Assembly (NCBI RefSeq): GCF_900130125.1
Contig: NZ_FQXY01000011.1
Span: 1,244,748-1,308,747, forward strand
Direction: 5' to 3'
Length of the DNA stretch: 64,000 nucleotides
Source: Bacteroides congonensis
Lineage (GTDB): Bacteria; Bacteroidota; Bacteroidia; Bacteroidales; Bacteroidaceae
The notes under the pieces were generated by a model, which saw only the letters and a list, made by a program, of their open reading frames with translations, made no database searches and had not been told where the DNA came from. Below, piece by piece: positions 52,488 through 62,954 of this stretch. A program made the translations under genes and the position numbers. Numbering within the stretch: the stretch's first letter is position 1; every line of letters starts with the position of its first letter.

Positions 52488-53111
52488 TTACCGCTTTATG
52501 GTGTTTAAATCCTTGTTTTCCGTTATCTCGAAGTTTTCCATGATAAAGCCGTGCGGGTTATTATCACTTCTTACGGCGTTTAATAACCGGCAACGGGTGA
52601 CAAGGCTTCTTTCCGTCATGCTGCTTTCACGGATAATCATTTGCCGGGCATAGGTAGCCACCGCATACGGGTACACATCGAAATTGCATGAAACGCTGTC
52701 TATCTGTATCGTTTGGCTGATATTGCCCGATATGATACGGTTGTAATACCCTTTTTCCGAGAGGTCACGGTAATAGTTGAATGCGCTCTTGTCAGCGAGG
52801 AACAGCGACCGTTTGATATTGCTTTCGATAGCGTTCTTATCCGGGGACAACGTGAAAAACAGTTCGTGGAAACGCTTCACGTGTTCCCTTGCTTCGACCG
52901 GACGGTTTTGCGAGAGGTCTTGCGAAAGCGCAAGCATCAACGACTTGCCACCGTCCAGCACATAAATCTTCTGCCGTTGAGCTTCGGCAAACGTGTAGGA
53001 GTTCCAAACAGCATAACCCGTTATCAGGGTACACATGACGACAAACACAATTCCGAAAAGACGTATCTGTTTGAAACTGGTTTCAATATTCTTTAAACTT
53101 TTAAATTCCAT
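52488..53111 (-). CDS. traK: Conjugative transposon protein TraK (VirB8-like), element 2
   Basis: A 207-residue protein, same length as the copy at 10102, with MEFKSLKNIETSFKQIRLFG at the start, one membrane segment and HELFFTLSPDKNAIESN and DNNPHGFIMENF later. It lies between traJ and traL. Confidence 0.9.
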   Translation of the reverse strand: MEFKSLKNIETSFKQIRLFGIVFVVMCTLITGYAVWNSYTFAEAQRQKIYVLDGGKSLMLALSQDLSQNRPVEAREHVKRFHELFFTLSPDKNAIESNIKRSLFLADKSAFNYYRDLSEKGYYNRIISGNISQTIQIDSVSCNFDVYPYAVATYARQMIIRESSMTERSLVTRCRLLNAVRSDNNPHGFIMENFEITENKDLNTIKR

Positions 53112-53123
53112 CTTGATTTTTAT

Positions 53124-54149
53124 TTATTGGTTACTTTTGATTAGTTTACCGCCGACCCTGCCGCCAGCGTTCCCGGTGGCTGCTCCGGCTACCGCACCCA
53201 CTCCGCTACCTGTTTTGTTAGCTGCATTGTTGATGTTCCGGCTCATGTTACCCATTCCACCTGCCTGAATAATCCAGTTCGATACGGTGGGGATGGTGAA
53301 GTAACCGATGATACCGATTATCATAAAAATGATGTACACACTGTTACTTCCGTCCGGTATGAAATTGGGGTCTGATAGCTCCTGAATATCCTTTTGGAGC
53401 ATAAGCACCTGTATTCGGGCAAGAATGGAACTGAACAGGTCTGAAACAGGCAGCCATAGGTAAACGGAAATGTACCTTGTTATCCATTGGGTCAGTGTCG
53501 CCTGAAAGCCATCATACACGCTGATGGCAAAGGCTATCGGACCCAATATCGCCAGTACAATAAGGAAAAAGGTTCGGATAGTGTCTATCACAAGGGCTGC
53601 CGATTGAAAGAGCAGTTCCAAAAGTTCCCTGAACCAGTCCCGGACGGATTGCTTGATATTGTGGGCTGCCCTATCCATGTACATACCGCCCATCGTGGCA
53701 ATATCTTTGGCAGACCATCCCAGTTCATCTATCTGCTTGTCAAACGCTTCATCCGAAACAAGGTAAGCCGTTTCCGGGTTGCGTACCATCGCTTCATATT
53801 CCAGCTTGTCCTTTTGCGCCCGGTAAGCGTTCATATCGAAAGTCTGCGTTTCGAGCATGTTGTTACAGCCCCTTACCACAGGTGACATGACACTGTTAAT
53901 CGTACCCAGTACGAATGTGGGGAAGAACATAATACAAAAGCCAATCACAAAGGGACGCAGAAGCGGGTAAACGTCTATCGGTTCGGCACTGGCGAGCGAC
54001 TGCCATACTTTGGCAGCCACATAGAACAAAGCCCCCAGTCCCGCTATTCCTTTGGCTACCCCCGCCATGTTCCCGCATAAAGGCATCATGTCCGTGTACA
54101 GACTTCGTAAAATCTGATGCAGGTTATCAAATTCGATTGCTAATAACAT
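53124..54149 (-). CDS. traJ: Conjugative transposon protein TraJ (VirB6-like), element 2
   Basis: A 341-residue membrane protein closely similar to that at 10749, with FDNLHQILRSLYTDMMPLC at the start, YLWLPVSDLFSSILARIQ and a glycine/alanine-rich end. The last part is eight or so residues longer. It follows traI by 18 bases. Confidence 0.9.
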   Translation of the reverse strand: MLLAIEFDNLHQILRSLYTDMMPLCGNMAGVAKGIAGLGALFYVAAKVWQSLASAEPIDVYPLLRPFVIGFCIMFFPTFVLGTINSVMSPVVRGCNNMLETQTFDMNAYRAQKDKLEYEAMVRNPETAYLVSDEAFDKQIDELGWSAKDIATMGGMYMDRAAHNIKQSVRDWFRELLELLFQSAALVIDTIRTFFLIVLAILGPIAFAISVYDGFQATLTQWITRYISVYLWLPVSDLFSSILARIQVLMLQKDIQELSDPNFIPDGSNSVYIIFMIIGIIGYFTIPTVSNWIIQAGGMGNMSRNINNAANKTGSGVGAVAGAATGNAGGRVGGKLIKSNQ

Positions 54150-54167
54150 ACTACTTATTTTTAGAAG

Positions 54168-54797
54168 TTACCAGTAACGTTCATCCGCCGAACCATATAA
54201 AGCCATTACCCGGTCAGTGTCCTTTTTCTTTTTCGCCCGCAGGTAGGAGACAGAAATATTTTTGCGGGTATAATAACTTACCAAGTCCCGGTAGTTTTTG
54301 ATGGCGTTATACGTCCGGTCGATAACGTCCATCCGTTCCTTGTCCGACATGGAAAGCCCGTTGATGTTCACCACGCTTTTCATTTCTTCCAGCACATCGG
54401 AACTTTCCTGCAACAGTTGGGTATATCCGTAGGCAATGGCGGAAAGTTCGTCCGGCGTATAGTTTTCATCCGAAAGCATCTTCTGAAAACTGTTCACATA
54501 GATGTCGGAAATTTCCCCGATAAGCAGGATGGACTTTTGCACCTTGCGGGCATCTTTGACAAGGTTATGTACTGATTTAAGCCTGTCGTAGTATTCCTTA
54601 CCCTGTTGGTAAATCTTCACCGTTTCCTGAAAATTCTTTACCATATTCTGTGCGGTGGATGATGTCTGCACGATGTTCTTTGACGCATTGATAATCCCTT
54701 GCGCCAAGTTGCCGGGGTCACTCACGACCCACTGTGCGTTTACCTTTCCGGTAAACAGGCTGCATACTACGAGCAGCATTATAATCTTTGTTCTCAT
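54168..54797 (-). CDS. traI: Conjugal transfer protein TraI (DUF4141), element 2
   Basis: A 209-residue exported protein with a signal peptide (ending GKVNA-QWVVSDPG) and the same C-terminal YGSADERYW as the protein at 11764. It follows the DUF3876-like gene by 4 bases. Confidence 0.87.
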   Translation of the reverse strand: MRTKIIMLLVVCSLFTGKVNAQWVVSDPGNLAQGIINASKNIVQTSSTAQNMVKNFQETVKIYQQGKEYYDRLKSVHNLVKDARKVQKSILLIGEISDIYVNSFQKMLSDENYTPDELSAIAYGYTQLLQESSDVLEEMKSVVNINGLSMSDKERMDVIDRTYNAIKNYRDLVSYYTRKNISVSYLRAKKKKDTDRVMALYGSADERYW

Positions 54798-54801
54798 ACG
54801 C

Positions 54802-55158
54802 TTACTTCTTTATTGGTTGGTTACTCCGTTTGTATTCTCCGCCGGGTGAAAGCAGAATCCGGTCGTTCTCCTTGTCGTAGGTCAAAAGGACGGAAAGCCC
54901 CGTTTCGATGAACAGGTTTCCGTCCTGTTCTGAAATCTGATAGGTTTCCGTTTGGATAGTCCCCCGGTAAGTTATTTTGCGGGTCGTTACCCTATAATGC
55001 CCGTTTTCCTCAAAGAGAGAGAACGCCGGACGGTTTTTCACGCTTTCCCAGTCGCCACGCATCGCCCTAAGACGGTCGGCGTTCGTTTCCTTACAGGAAG
55101 AAAACCCCAGTAACAAGGTGCATAACAGCACCGGAAACAGGAATTTTAAATGTTTCAT
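54802..55158 (-). CDS. Lipoprotein, DUF3876-like
   Basis: A 118-residue lipoprotein-type protein: signal with lipobox LLGFSSC (Cys at about 22), then an acidic beta-rich domain (MRGDWESVKNRPAFSLFEENGHYRVTTRKI). It fits the DUF3876 proteins found in such operons. It is placed between traG and traI; element 1 has no gene here. Function unknown. Confidence 0.75.
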   Translation of the reverse strand: MKHLKFLFPVLLCTLLLGFSSCKETNADRLRAMRGDWESVKNRPAFSLFEENGHYRVTTRKITYRGTIQTETYQISEQDGNLFIETGLSVLLTYDKENDRILLSPGGEYKRSNQPIKK

Positions 55159-55676
55159 ACTGATTGATTATTAAATTGTTAATTGATTATTTTTCGGGAT
55201 TACGCTTGCATTCGGCAAGCCGTTTGATAGCCAGTTCGAGATTGCCGCCCAGCTTTTCAGACAAGGCGAAAAGTTCCATCTTTTCCGTTTCTTCGGTCGT
55301 ATATGTAAAATATTCTTCCAAACTCACTTCTGTGGCATATACGGCGGACTGTGTACCGCCTAAGCCTATCCAAACTTCCTTGTATTTCCGGTTGGGATGA
55401 TTGGCAAGGTTGATGGAAAGCACCTGTGAACGCTCTTTATCGGTCAGCCCTAAAAGGTTCTGTATGCTGTCGAACTTGTTACTTTCTTTGGTCGAGCAGT
55501 ATCTTACAATCCGAATTGTTTATAATACTCTCTTTTACAATGGGTGAGGAAATAATATCTTCCACTTCCTGTGTGACTACAATCGCTTCACCGAAATACT
55601 TTCTGACGGTTTTATGTAGGCTAAGCATCCAGCGCCTTATCATATTTCTATGGTAGGTTTCCAAATGCTCGCCCCC

Positions 55677-55710
55677 GAACCGGACTTACACCTCTCAGCG
55701 TATCCGGCTC
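55677..55710 (-). ncRNA. Group II intron domain V
   Basis: On the minus strand a 34-nt hairpin with GAGCCG at one end and CGGTTC at the other and an internal AGAGG loop region. It lies 61 bases before the 3' splice site, and domain VI occupies the rest. Confidence 0.85.
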
Positions 55711-55720
55711 TCCACTAATT

Positions 55721-57544
55721 TCAGTCTATCTTTCCGTCATGTATCTTCTTGTGACAACTCCTGCACACGGCAATCGTCTTGCGTTTGCGGGCAATCATGT
55801 GTCGTTCCCAGCTTTCCTTACCCTGCAAGTTTTTTAGTTTTCTTACATGGTGCATAACAAGGTCGTCTGTCGCTCCACATAATTCACACTCACGGGCTTG
55901 CAGTCTTTCAACAAGGCTTGTCCGCCCCGCAGTATAAATTGTTCGTGGCATAATGTCACATTCCGATTTATAGGTGGGCTTCTTTCGTTTGAAGCCACCG
56001 TCGTAAAAGTATCTTTCCTTTACACCTGTTTTAGTCATGTGTTTTATGATAAACCTACCGTTCTTACGATATTTTTTGTTTACCTCACGTGTGCGGCACT
56101 TGTATTTGCCTGCAAACGTTTTGTACATGCTGTATTCCATGATGTACTTGAAATTATTCAAGGCATGGGCGCAGTTGTTGGCTATGGAGTAATAATTATA
56201 GAAACCCACGATTTCCCGATTATAACTATCAAGGATTTCAAGGTCGTCATTGAATATCAGTCCCGATTTACATTTCGGTTTCCATATTTCCTTTCCGTTA
56301 CGGTTTGTCAGTTCCAAGACTCCCCAATCGAAAAGTTTCTTACGGACAGTTTCCGTACTGACATTCAAGCAGACCCTTTTACCATAGGTTCTTCTTAATG
56401 CTCCTCTTTTATCCCGTCTTTGGTCGTTGGATTTTCTTACAGTAATTTCATATCCGAGAAACTTGGCAGCTCTTTCCGTGTGGGTGACAAGTGTCTTTTC
56501 ATCAGACAGTTCCAATGCCAGTCTGTCAGCAAGGAAGTTTTTAATATCTTCCTTTATCAGTTGCGCATCCTGCTTGCTTCCGATAATTCCCACGAGAAAA
56601 TCATCTGCATATCTTGCATATTTCATTCTCCTGTAATCAGCATCCATTTCTTCACCGTTGGGATATTTAGCCCGTCCTTGTTCTATTGCTTTCAGTTCAA
56701 AGATTAGCTTTTCCCTTTGCCTTTCGTCTTTTACGGACTTCAATCTTCGCACAATACGTTTTCTTGCATTGCCAAAGTCCATACTTTCTCTACTGAATTT
56801 TCGTTTCTTCCCTTTGTCGAATTTGGCTATGTATTCCTTTATATACTTATCCAGCTTGTCAAGGTATATATTAGCCAATATTGGGCTGATGATACCCCCT
56901 TGCGGTGTGCCACTGTAAGTATTGCGGAATTGCCATTCTTCAATATATCCAGCTTTCAAAAACTTGCGTATCAATCGGATGAATCGTTCATCCGCAATGC
57001 GCTCCATGAGAATGTTTATCAATACATCATGGTTTATATTATCGAAGAAGCCTTTTATGTCTCCCTCTACAAACCACTTTGCACCGCTAAACTCCTTTTG
57101 GATATGAGTTAATGCAGTATGGCAGCTTCGATTGGGACGGAAACCATGCGGGGTGTATTCAAAATTTCCCTCATATATGGCTTCCAATACCATTCTTACC
57201 ACTTCTTGTATCAGCTTGTCATTGAAAGTCGGTACGCCAAGAGGTCTTTTCTTACCGTTTTTCTTCGGTATGTACACCCTCTTTGACGGTTGAGGCTGGT
57301 ACGTCTCATCTTTTAACGTATCAATCAACTTTTCAATTCGTTTCAGGCTCATGTTGTCAATGGTCTGACCGTCCGAACCTTTAGTCATGTTGCCCTCTTT
57401 GGCATATATGCGCTGATAGGCAACATAGAACATTTCCTCATTGAACAAAATTCTGTAAAGACGTTCAAACTTATAGCTTGCATCCTTACTGTGTTCTGAT
57501 AGACTGTTTAATACTCTTTCTGGACTTCTCATAATGTCTCTCAC
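55721..57544 (-). CDS. ltrA: Group II intron reverse transcriptase/maturase with HNH domain
   Basis: A 607-residue intron-encoded protein. Reverse transcriptase blocks run from about residue 80 (KRPLGVPTFNDKLIQEVVRMVLEAIYE) with ARYADDFLVGI near 311; a maturase region follows, and an HNH nuclease domain ends the protein (CELCGATDDLVMHHVRKL near 565 and CRSCHKKIH). All parts are intact, so both splicing and mobility are possible. It helps the intron RNA to fold and copy itself into new DNA sites. Confidence 0.95.
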   Translation of the reverse strand: MRDIMRSPERVLNSLSEHSKDASYKFERLYRILFNEEMFYVAYQRIYAKEGNMTKGSDGQTIDNMSLKRIEKLIDTLKDETYQPQPSKRVYIPKKNGKKRPLGVPTFNDKLIQEVVRMVLEAIYEGNFEYTPHGFRPNRSCHTALTHIQKEFSGAKWFVEGDIKGFFDNINHDVLINILMERIADERFIRLIRKFLKAGYIEEWQFRNTYSGTPQGGIISPILANIYLDKLDKYIKEYIAKFDKGKKRKFSRESMDFGNARKRIVRRLKSVKDERQREKLIFELKAIEQGRAKYPNGEEMDADYRRMKYARYADDFLVGIIGSKQDAQLIKEDIKNFLADRLALELSDEKTLVTHTERAAKFLGYEITVRKSNDQRRDKRGALRRTYGKRVCLNVSTETVRKKLFDWGVLELTNRNGKEIWKPKCKSGLIFNDDLEILDSYNREIVGFYNYYSIANNCAHALNNFKYIMEYSMYKTFAGKYKCRTREVNKKYRKNGRFIIKHMTKTGVKERYFYDGGFKRKKPTYKSECDIMPRTIYTAGRTSLVERLQARECELCGATDDLVMHHVRKLKNLQGKESWERHMIARKRKTIAVCRSCHKKIHDGKID

Positions 57545-60171
57545 ATTTTCCGTTAATTGTATTAATAATTAGCTGCTTCCCTTCGCCATGTACAAGGCGT
57601 TACCTTGCTCGGACTACTATGGAAGCTCCGTTACCACTCCGAATTTTCATAGGTCAAACCTAATAGCCTTTCGGCACTTCGGGATAGGTAATCCCCGTTT
57701 ATTGCATCGTAACTGTTGGCATGATAGATTGTCGGATACGACTTCCGTCCTTTACTCGCTTACTGCGGTTGTGTCGTGATAAGTTCTTGCTACGTTCATA
57801 CCTTTACACTGAAGTAGTATCACGATATGGCGATTGATAGTTACCTTACGCCATAGCCTCGAGGGGGACCACTCGGACTATCGTTCAATCAATTCGGACT
57901 TTATCCTCATATCTATCTTTTCATCTTGCCATTCAGTCGCAGTTTGGTAACTAACTGACTTATGACTTTTCCGACATGCTACACTCCCTGCTCGGTTAAG
58001 CTTTCCCGAAACAGATAAGTCGGCTGATGATAGGTTATTTTCAAAGAACACTTTCCTAATCTCTTGCCAAAGAGATGTTTACGATGCAACCTTTACGGGC
58101 GCACAGAGGTACTTAATATAATCCGCCATGTTCGCCGATGCAATCGCTTTCCACGCTTCTTCTATCAATATTAATTTTCTGATACCCTTTAGTTTACGCA
58201 TCTTGTTAATGAACACTTCCATGATGATAATCGTAGTAATCGGGAACAGGATTTTGTGGTCTTTGATATTATCCAACTCAAAGACAATGAAGCGTTTATG
58301 TAACAAATCAAGCTCCTTGTCGGAGTTCAGCAGGTAGTCGTATTCGCCCCCTTTGTAGTAAGGTTCTAATACATTCAGGAAATTGTCTATATCAAAATCC
58401 TTTTCCCGGACGTTCTTTTCTTGCAGGTGTTCCCGGTAATCGGTTTTCACATACTCGTAGAACGTATTGAAGCAGGGAGTAACCGAACTGTCCTTAGTAA
58501 TCAGTTCGATATAGGAACTTACAGCGTTTGACAAAGCCACTTCTTCCGCCCGTGTGGGTGCTTCATCGTCCCTTTTCCACAGGGTCAGGATAAGCGTTTT
58601 GATACTCTCCTTTTTCTCAATATCAAATACCCCATCTTCCACATAGAAAGGATTGAACGCTATCGGGTTTTCGGTGGTATAAGTGAAATATATTCCATCT
58701 TCCCCGTGTGTTTTGCGGTTAATCATTTCACACAGCCCCAAGTAACTGTTTCCTGTATCGACCAACAGGACGTGCGCCCCTTGTTCGTAATACTGGCGCA
58801 CCATGTGGTTGGTAAAGAATGACTTGCCGCTACCACTCGGCCCAAGTATAAACTTGTTGCGATTGGTAATGATACCTTTTTTCATGGGTAGGTCTGAAAT
58901 ATCAATGTGCAACGGCTTTCCAGTGACCCTATCCACCATCTTGATACCAAAAGGGGAAAGCGAACTTTTGTAGTTCGTTTCTTCAGTGAACAGGCAAAGA
59001 GCCTGTTCGATAAAAGTGTAGAAACTTTCTTCCGCCGGGAAGTCCCCCTGATTGCCGGGTATGCCCGCCCAAAACAGGGTCGGCGTGTCGGTGGTGTTAT
59101 GGCGTGGCTTGCACTCCATAAGTGCGAGCTGGCTGCCTACATCGTTTTTGATATGCTTTAGTTCGTCCCGGTCGTCACTCCATGCCATGATATTGCAATG
59201 GCATCGCACGGAGATAAGCCCCTGTGAATGTGCTTCGTTCAAATATTCCTCTATCCAAGCCTTGTTTATCTGATTGGCACGGCTGTATTTGGAAAGCGAG
59301 TGCATATTGCGAGCCATCTTTTCAAACTGTTTCAGGTTCTCCGTATGGTCGTCAATGAAGATGTACTGGTTATAGATATGGTTACAGGAGAGCAACACGC
59401 CCACCGGAGAAGCAAAAGATAACCTGCAATCGCTCCGGTCGGTGGATAACTTTTCATAGCGGGTATCTGTTCCCACCTTGCCCGGCATATCTTCCGCATC
59501 CGAAAGGGTATGCAAACAAAGAATATCATCGCCAATCTTCATTTCGTCAGCACCCAGTGAAATATCTTTCAGTGTGGTGGTGTCGGTCTGCGAAAGTGAA
59601 AAGTATTTTTCCACGATACCCGCCGTTTCCCTTGTTCCGGTGATTTCGTCCGAGTTCAGACGGGTAAGGGTAATGAAACCGCTATCGTTCATAATACTTT
59701 CAAACTGCCCCACCGCTTCGAGGAACTTTGTAACCGTTTCCTTGTCCTTAATCTCTTTTGGGACAAGGAAGCCCCGGCAAAGGGTGGAGAAGTTACTCTG
59801 CATCCGGCTGCGTTCCTTTGTCGTTTTCGTCAGGAACAGGTAGCAGGTATGATTTAAGAACGGTCGTTCATTGAAATGCCGTTCAAAGGAACGGGAAAGG
59901 AAACTTAAATCATCCTTTTGGATGTCAGGCGTATAGTTTTCTTTGATGAACCAGTCCTGTTTGTGTACGATGCTGTAATCGGGCAGCACCTTTACCGCCT
60001 TGTTCCAAGCGGAATGTATCGCTTCGTATTCGGCTGCCGTGACGGTGAACAGTTCGGGCAGTTCCACTCGGAACGCCACCGTTATGTCGGCATCTTTGGA
60101 AACGATGCACCCGTTTTCCACCGTGAACAGTGGAAACTTGTTTTCCAGCGTGGTAGCCTTTAATATATTTC

Positions 60172-60498
60172 TCATTTCGATGCTTGTTTTAAATGGAATA
60201 ATCGGGATATGGCTTTTCGGTTGATGATATGGAAAGGGTGGCTTTTGCGTGCGGACAATTTCATTAACCCGTGTGTCCCGTACTTTTCGTTTAACCGGAA
60301 TGTGAGCCATACAAGCAGCGTTGCCGAAGTAACGCCGAAGATGATGCACACCCACTGGTTAATGCCTACCATGTACATGATGATGAAAAGCACGAACAGG
60401 GCTAACAGCCCGCCCGCAAAAATGAAAAGATACTGACTTTTCAACCCCCGAAACTCAACTGGCTTGCCTATCCCCCTGTTAATCGGATAGTCTGCCAT
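60172..60498 (-). CDS. traF: Conjugal transfer protein TraF (DUF4133), element 2
   Basis: A 108-residue protein starting MADYPINRGIGKPVEFRGLK, with two membrane segments and a basic tail, like that at 14912. Start 60498 is chosen for family match. It overlaps the traG start by four bases. Confidence 0.88.
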   Translation of the reverse strand: MADYPINRGIGKPVEFRGLKSQYLFIFAGGLLALFVLFIIMYMVGINQWVCIIFGVTSATLLVWLTFRLNEKYGTHGLMKLSARKSHPFHIINRKAISRLFHLKQASK

Positions 60499-60509
60499 AG
60501 TCCGTTCTT

Positions 60510-60806
60510 TTAGAGGAAGAATGAACGTAGGATAGTGGCAGCGACAATCAAAAAGATACACGCACCGAACCACGAAGCCGCTGTTTTACTGGTGTCAGGG
60601 TCGCCCGAAGAAAATTTACCATAGACTTTTACGCCGCCAATCAAGCCGACCACCGCACCGATGGCGTAAATTAATTTTGTCGCCGGGTCGAAGTAACTTG
60701 TTACCATGTTGGTAGCTTCTGTAATACCCGCCATGCCGTTACCTTGTGCAAAAGCGGAGGATGCAGCCAAAAGAACGGCTGCCGAAAAGAGAACTTTCTT
60801 TTTCAT
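60510..60806 (-). CDS. traE: Conjugal transfer protein TraE (DUF4134), element 2
   Basis: A 98-residue exported protein almost identical in its second half to that at 15258: signal peptide ending SSAFA-QGNG, then GITEATNMVTSYFDPATKLIYAIG. It is followed by traF after 11 bases. Confidence 0.87.
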   Translation of the reverse strand: MKKKVLFSAAVLLAASSAFAQGNGMAGITEATNMVTSYFDPATKLIYAIGAVVGLIGGVKVYGKFSSGDPDTSKTAASWFGACIFLIVAATILRSFFL

Positions 60807-60970
60807 TATAAATACATTGATTTTTAAATTGCCGGACGGTTGGATAGTCCGCCCGGCGGATTGATAAATAATTGAATTTTTGTGGTTGCGGGGAGTGTTC
60901 CCCGTGTTCGGAAAGGTTTGTCTTAACCGTAATCTCTTTGTTTCATCATCTTATTATTTAAAGTTTACCA

Positions 60971-61660
60971 TTAAAGAAAATCGTTCATGTCAAAGTCTGC
61001 CATTTCATTACTTCCGGCAACCGGAACGGTGACGGGTACGGGTATCTCATGCTTTTGTAAAAGTTCTGCCACCCGTGACCTGCCCCCGTTAATCTGTTCC
61101 ACCAGCGAATGAAACAGGTTTGTTTCCGTCCGGCAGATGGTTTGTACCGCTTGCCGTTCTTCCATTTCGGACGCTTGCTTAACCTGAATGACCTGTACCA
61201 TTTGCCCCAGTTCCCCCAGCGTGACACCCTGTGCCATTTCCGGTTCACTGTTCCCCATGTAACAGGCGATTTCTTCCTCTTCGATTTCATCCGGCGAAAT
61301 ATCCGGTTCTTCCGTTTCAAACTCCATTTCAAATTCGGTGTCAATCGCTTGCGGGGCAGGTATTTCTTCCTCTGCTTCATCACTTTTCGGGACAAATATA
61401 GAAGCATTATCAACCCCTTTTGAAAGGTGTCCTAAGATGTCCCCGTTTGTCCTCATTTGTCCCACCCGGTAACGGCTTGCACCTACAAGAGAATCCCTGT
61501 TTCCGGTTTTCACGGTCGGTTTGCTTTTGGGCTGCTCCGGCTGCTTTTTCCCACCCGTGAACCATGTTCCCAAGCTATCCCTGTATCGCCATAAGAGGAT
61601 GGCGTAATACAGGAGTGTTCCGATAATAAACCATTTCAACATATCAGAACGGCTTTTCAA
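60971..61660 (-). CDS. traD: TraD-like conjugal transfer protein, element 2
   Basis: A 229-residue protein with an N-terminal membrane anchor (LKWFIIGTLLYYAILLW), an acidic middle and a helical C-terminus that ends DFDMNDFL like the copy at 15720. It overlaps the DUF3408 gene by 17 bases. The coding region for TNGDILGH carries the four-fold GTCC repeat. Confidence 0.7.
   Translation of the reverse strand: MKSRSDMLKWFIIGTLLYYAILLWRYRDSLGTWFTGGKKQPEQPKSKPTVKTGNRDSLVGASRYRVGQMRTNGDILGHLSKGVDNASIFVPKSDEAEEEIPAPQAIDTEFEMEFETEEPDISPDEIEEEEIACYMGNSEPEMAQGVTLGELGQMVQVIQVKQASEMEERQAVQTICRTETNLFHSLVEQINGGRSRVAELLQKHEIPVPVTVPVAGSNEMADFDMNDFL
61429..61462 (+). repeat. Four-fold 10-bp GTCC repeat inside traD of element 2
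   Basis: GTCC occurs at 61429, 61439, 61449 and 61459. Position within the gene and spacing match 16181-16214 of element 1, although spacer bases and encoded residues differ. Confidence 0.75.
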
Positions 61661-62114
61661 ATTTGCTTTCGTACAGTTCGTTTATCTCGTCCTGAAACTG
61701 GTCGAAATGCCGGAGCAGGATATTTTCTACATAGCTGCTCACGGTTGCCTTGCGTCCGCCGATAACGGTTACTATCTTCATTAGCTTTTCATGTGTGGCA
61801 CGGCTGACATATAACGGTTGTCGGTCGGTCAAGTCCACCCGCATGAAATAGGTTTCCCGGTAATCGCCCGGAGCGTTCTTTTTCCGGCGGGCAGGTTCTT
61901 TCAATGCCTTTTCTTCCTTTGGTTCTACCTTGATTTCCGGTTTATCTGCCATTTCCACTGCACCCGTTTTATCATCCGGTTTATCCGGTGTTTCTATTTC
62001 CGTTTTCACCGTCACTGTTGGCGTTTCCTGTTTCTTCACGGGTAAGCCCTGTGAAATAATCTCTTTCATAAAATCCTCGTCAATTTGCGGTTTCCCGCCG
62101 CTTTGCTTTGCCAT
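61644..62114 (-). CDS. DUF3408 protein, element 2
   Basis: A 156-residue relative of the protein at 16385. The N-terminal half is longer and rich in Lys, Glu and Pro; the C-terminal ribbon-helix-helix-like region (RQPLYVSRATHEKLMKIVTVIGG and following) is nearly the same. It follows traA by 4 bases, again paired with a ParA-like ATPase. Confidence 0.82.
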   Translation of the reverse strand: MAKQSGGKPQIDEDFMKEIISQGLPVKKQETPTVTVKTEIETPDKPDDKTGAVEMADKPEIKVEPKEEKALKEPARRKKNAPGDYRETYFMRVDLTDRQPLYVSRATHEKLMKIVTVIGGRKATVSSYVENILLRHFDQFQDEINELYESKFEKPF

Positions 62115-62118
62115 ATCG

Positions 62119-62886
62119 TTACAGTTTTATAAGGTATGCGATTTCGGTTATCAGTTCTTCCATGTTGCTGCCTTTTACCAGCCGTTTGTCCGCCGGGAAC
62201 AACGTAGAACGGAACACGGTTTTACGTTGTGCGTCCAGTTCCTTTTTAAACCTTTTGGTGTCCGGGATAAATACTTTCATAAGGGGTAGTTCCAGTTCCC
62301 CGATGGTCTGCTCATACAGGGTGTAGAGGTCTGTCTTTTCCCGCCCATCTACCATGTTCCAAAACAGGTGCAGCCCTTTCAGGCGGCACGCTTCATTCTT
62401 TACCAGCAGTTTATGGATAGCCACTGCAAAGGAAAGGCTGCTTTCCAATACCACCCGGTCGGCGGCTATGGGGGTAAAAATATAATCCACCCCTGAAAGG
62501 GAGTTGATAACGCCCTCACTGTTCACCGTTCCGGGCAGGTCGAAAAAGACCACATCATAATCCATCCCGGCAGACGCAAGAAATTCATCCGCCGTTTTTA
62601 TCGCTTCGTCCGGCGAACTGCAAAGCACCGGGTACGCTTTCTTTCCCAGTGTCTTGAACTGGTGAAAGGCAAGCCGTTTGTAATACTCATCACTGTTCAC
62701 CTGTTCGGCATCCCGTTTGCGCATGGCACTGATACTGTGCTGCGGGTAGTCGCAATCCACGACCGCCACGTTGTACCCTTTCAGGTAATACAGGTAACTT
62801 GCCACCAAGACGGTGAACGTTGTTTTGCCGACCCCGCCCTTTTGGGTGGAGAAAGCTACATACAAGGTTTCTTTCTTCATTGTCAT
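62119..62886 (-). CDS. traA: TraA, ParA-family ATPase, element 2
   Basis: A 255-residue protein with YVAFSTQKGGVGKTTFTVL near residue 10, VAVVDCDYPQHSISAM and VVFFDLPGTVNSEGVIN, very similar to that at 16815. First gene of the transfer operon. ATG at 62886 or the one at 62880 could be the start. Confidence 0.88.
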   Translation of the reverse strand: MTMKKETLYVAFSTQKGGVGKTTFTVLVASYLYYLKGYNVAVVDCDYPQHSISAMRKRDAEQVNSDEYYKRLAFHQFKTLGKKAYPVLCSSPDEAIKTADEFLASAGMDYDVVFFDLPGTVNSEGVINSLSGVDYIFTPIAADRVVLESSLSFAVAIHKLLVKNEACRLKGLHLFWNMVDGREKTDLYTLYEQTIGELELPLMKVFIPDTKRFKKELDAQRKTVFRSTLFPADKRLVKGSNMEELITEIAYLIKL

Positions 62887-62954
62887 TTTGAATTATTGTG
62901 ATACATCTTTATTGTTTTCCATCCGTTCAGATTGACAGACAGAGTATTTTCTTT

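Larger units (their letters stand above)
55616..58104 (-). mobile_element. Group II intron inside traG
   Basis: The boundaries are read by comparison with the intact traG: exon 1 ends ..TACCTCT, the intron begins GTGCGCCC (fits the GUGYG rule, 58104 downward) and ends ..CCTAC at 55616 (AY rule), exon 2 continues ATAAAACCG. The catalytic domain V is a 34-nt hairpin at 55677-55710, opening GAGCCGGAT and closing CCGGTTC. The 5' part of 560 bases (57545-58104) is the non-coding domain I-III region. It carries a reverse transcriptase gene and is on the same strand as traG, as required for splicing. Confidence 0.93.
55187..60175 (-). pseudogene. traG: traG of element 2, split by a group II intron and frameshifted
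   Basis: Exon 1 (58105-60175) codes for about 690 residues from MRNILKATTLENKFPLF, including the Walker A motif GPSGSGKSFF. The intron lies at 55616-58104, between two bases of the Tyr codon. Exon 2 restarts with KTVRKYFGEAIVV, and after 45 residues (LLDQRK) a 5-nt deletion at about 55480, relative to the first copy, brings the stop at 55479-55481. The remaining 97 or so codons (to 55187) are in another frame. Even after splicing, the product would end near residue 735 and lack about 100 C-terminal residues. As TraG is the VirB4-like ATPase, element 2 probably cannot transfer alone. Confidence 0.9.

Noticed and set aside
58079..60355. Exon 1 of traG as a complete shorter gene
   Set aside because: Its last codons after IKYL come from the intron, and the continuation matches the intact traG after the intron.
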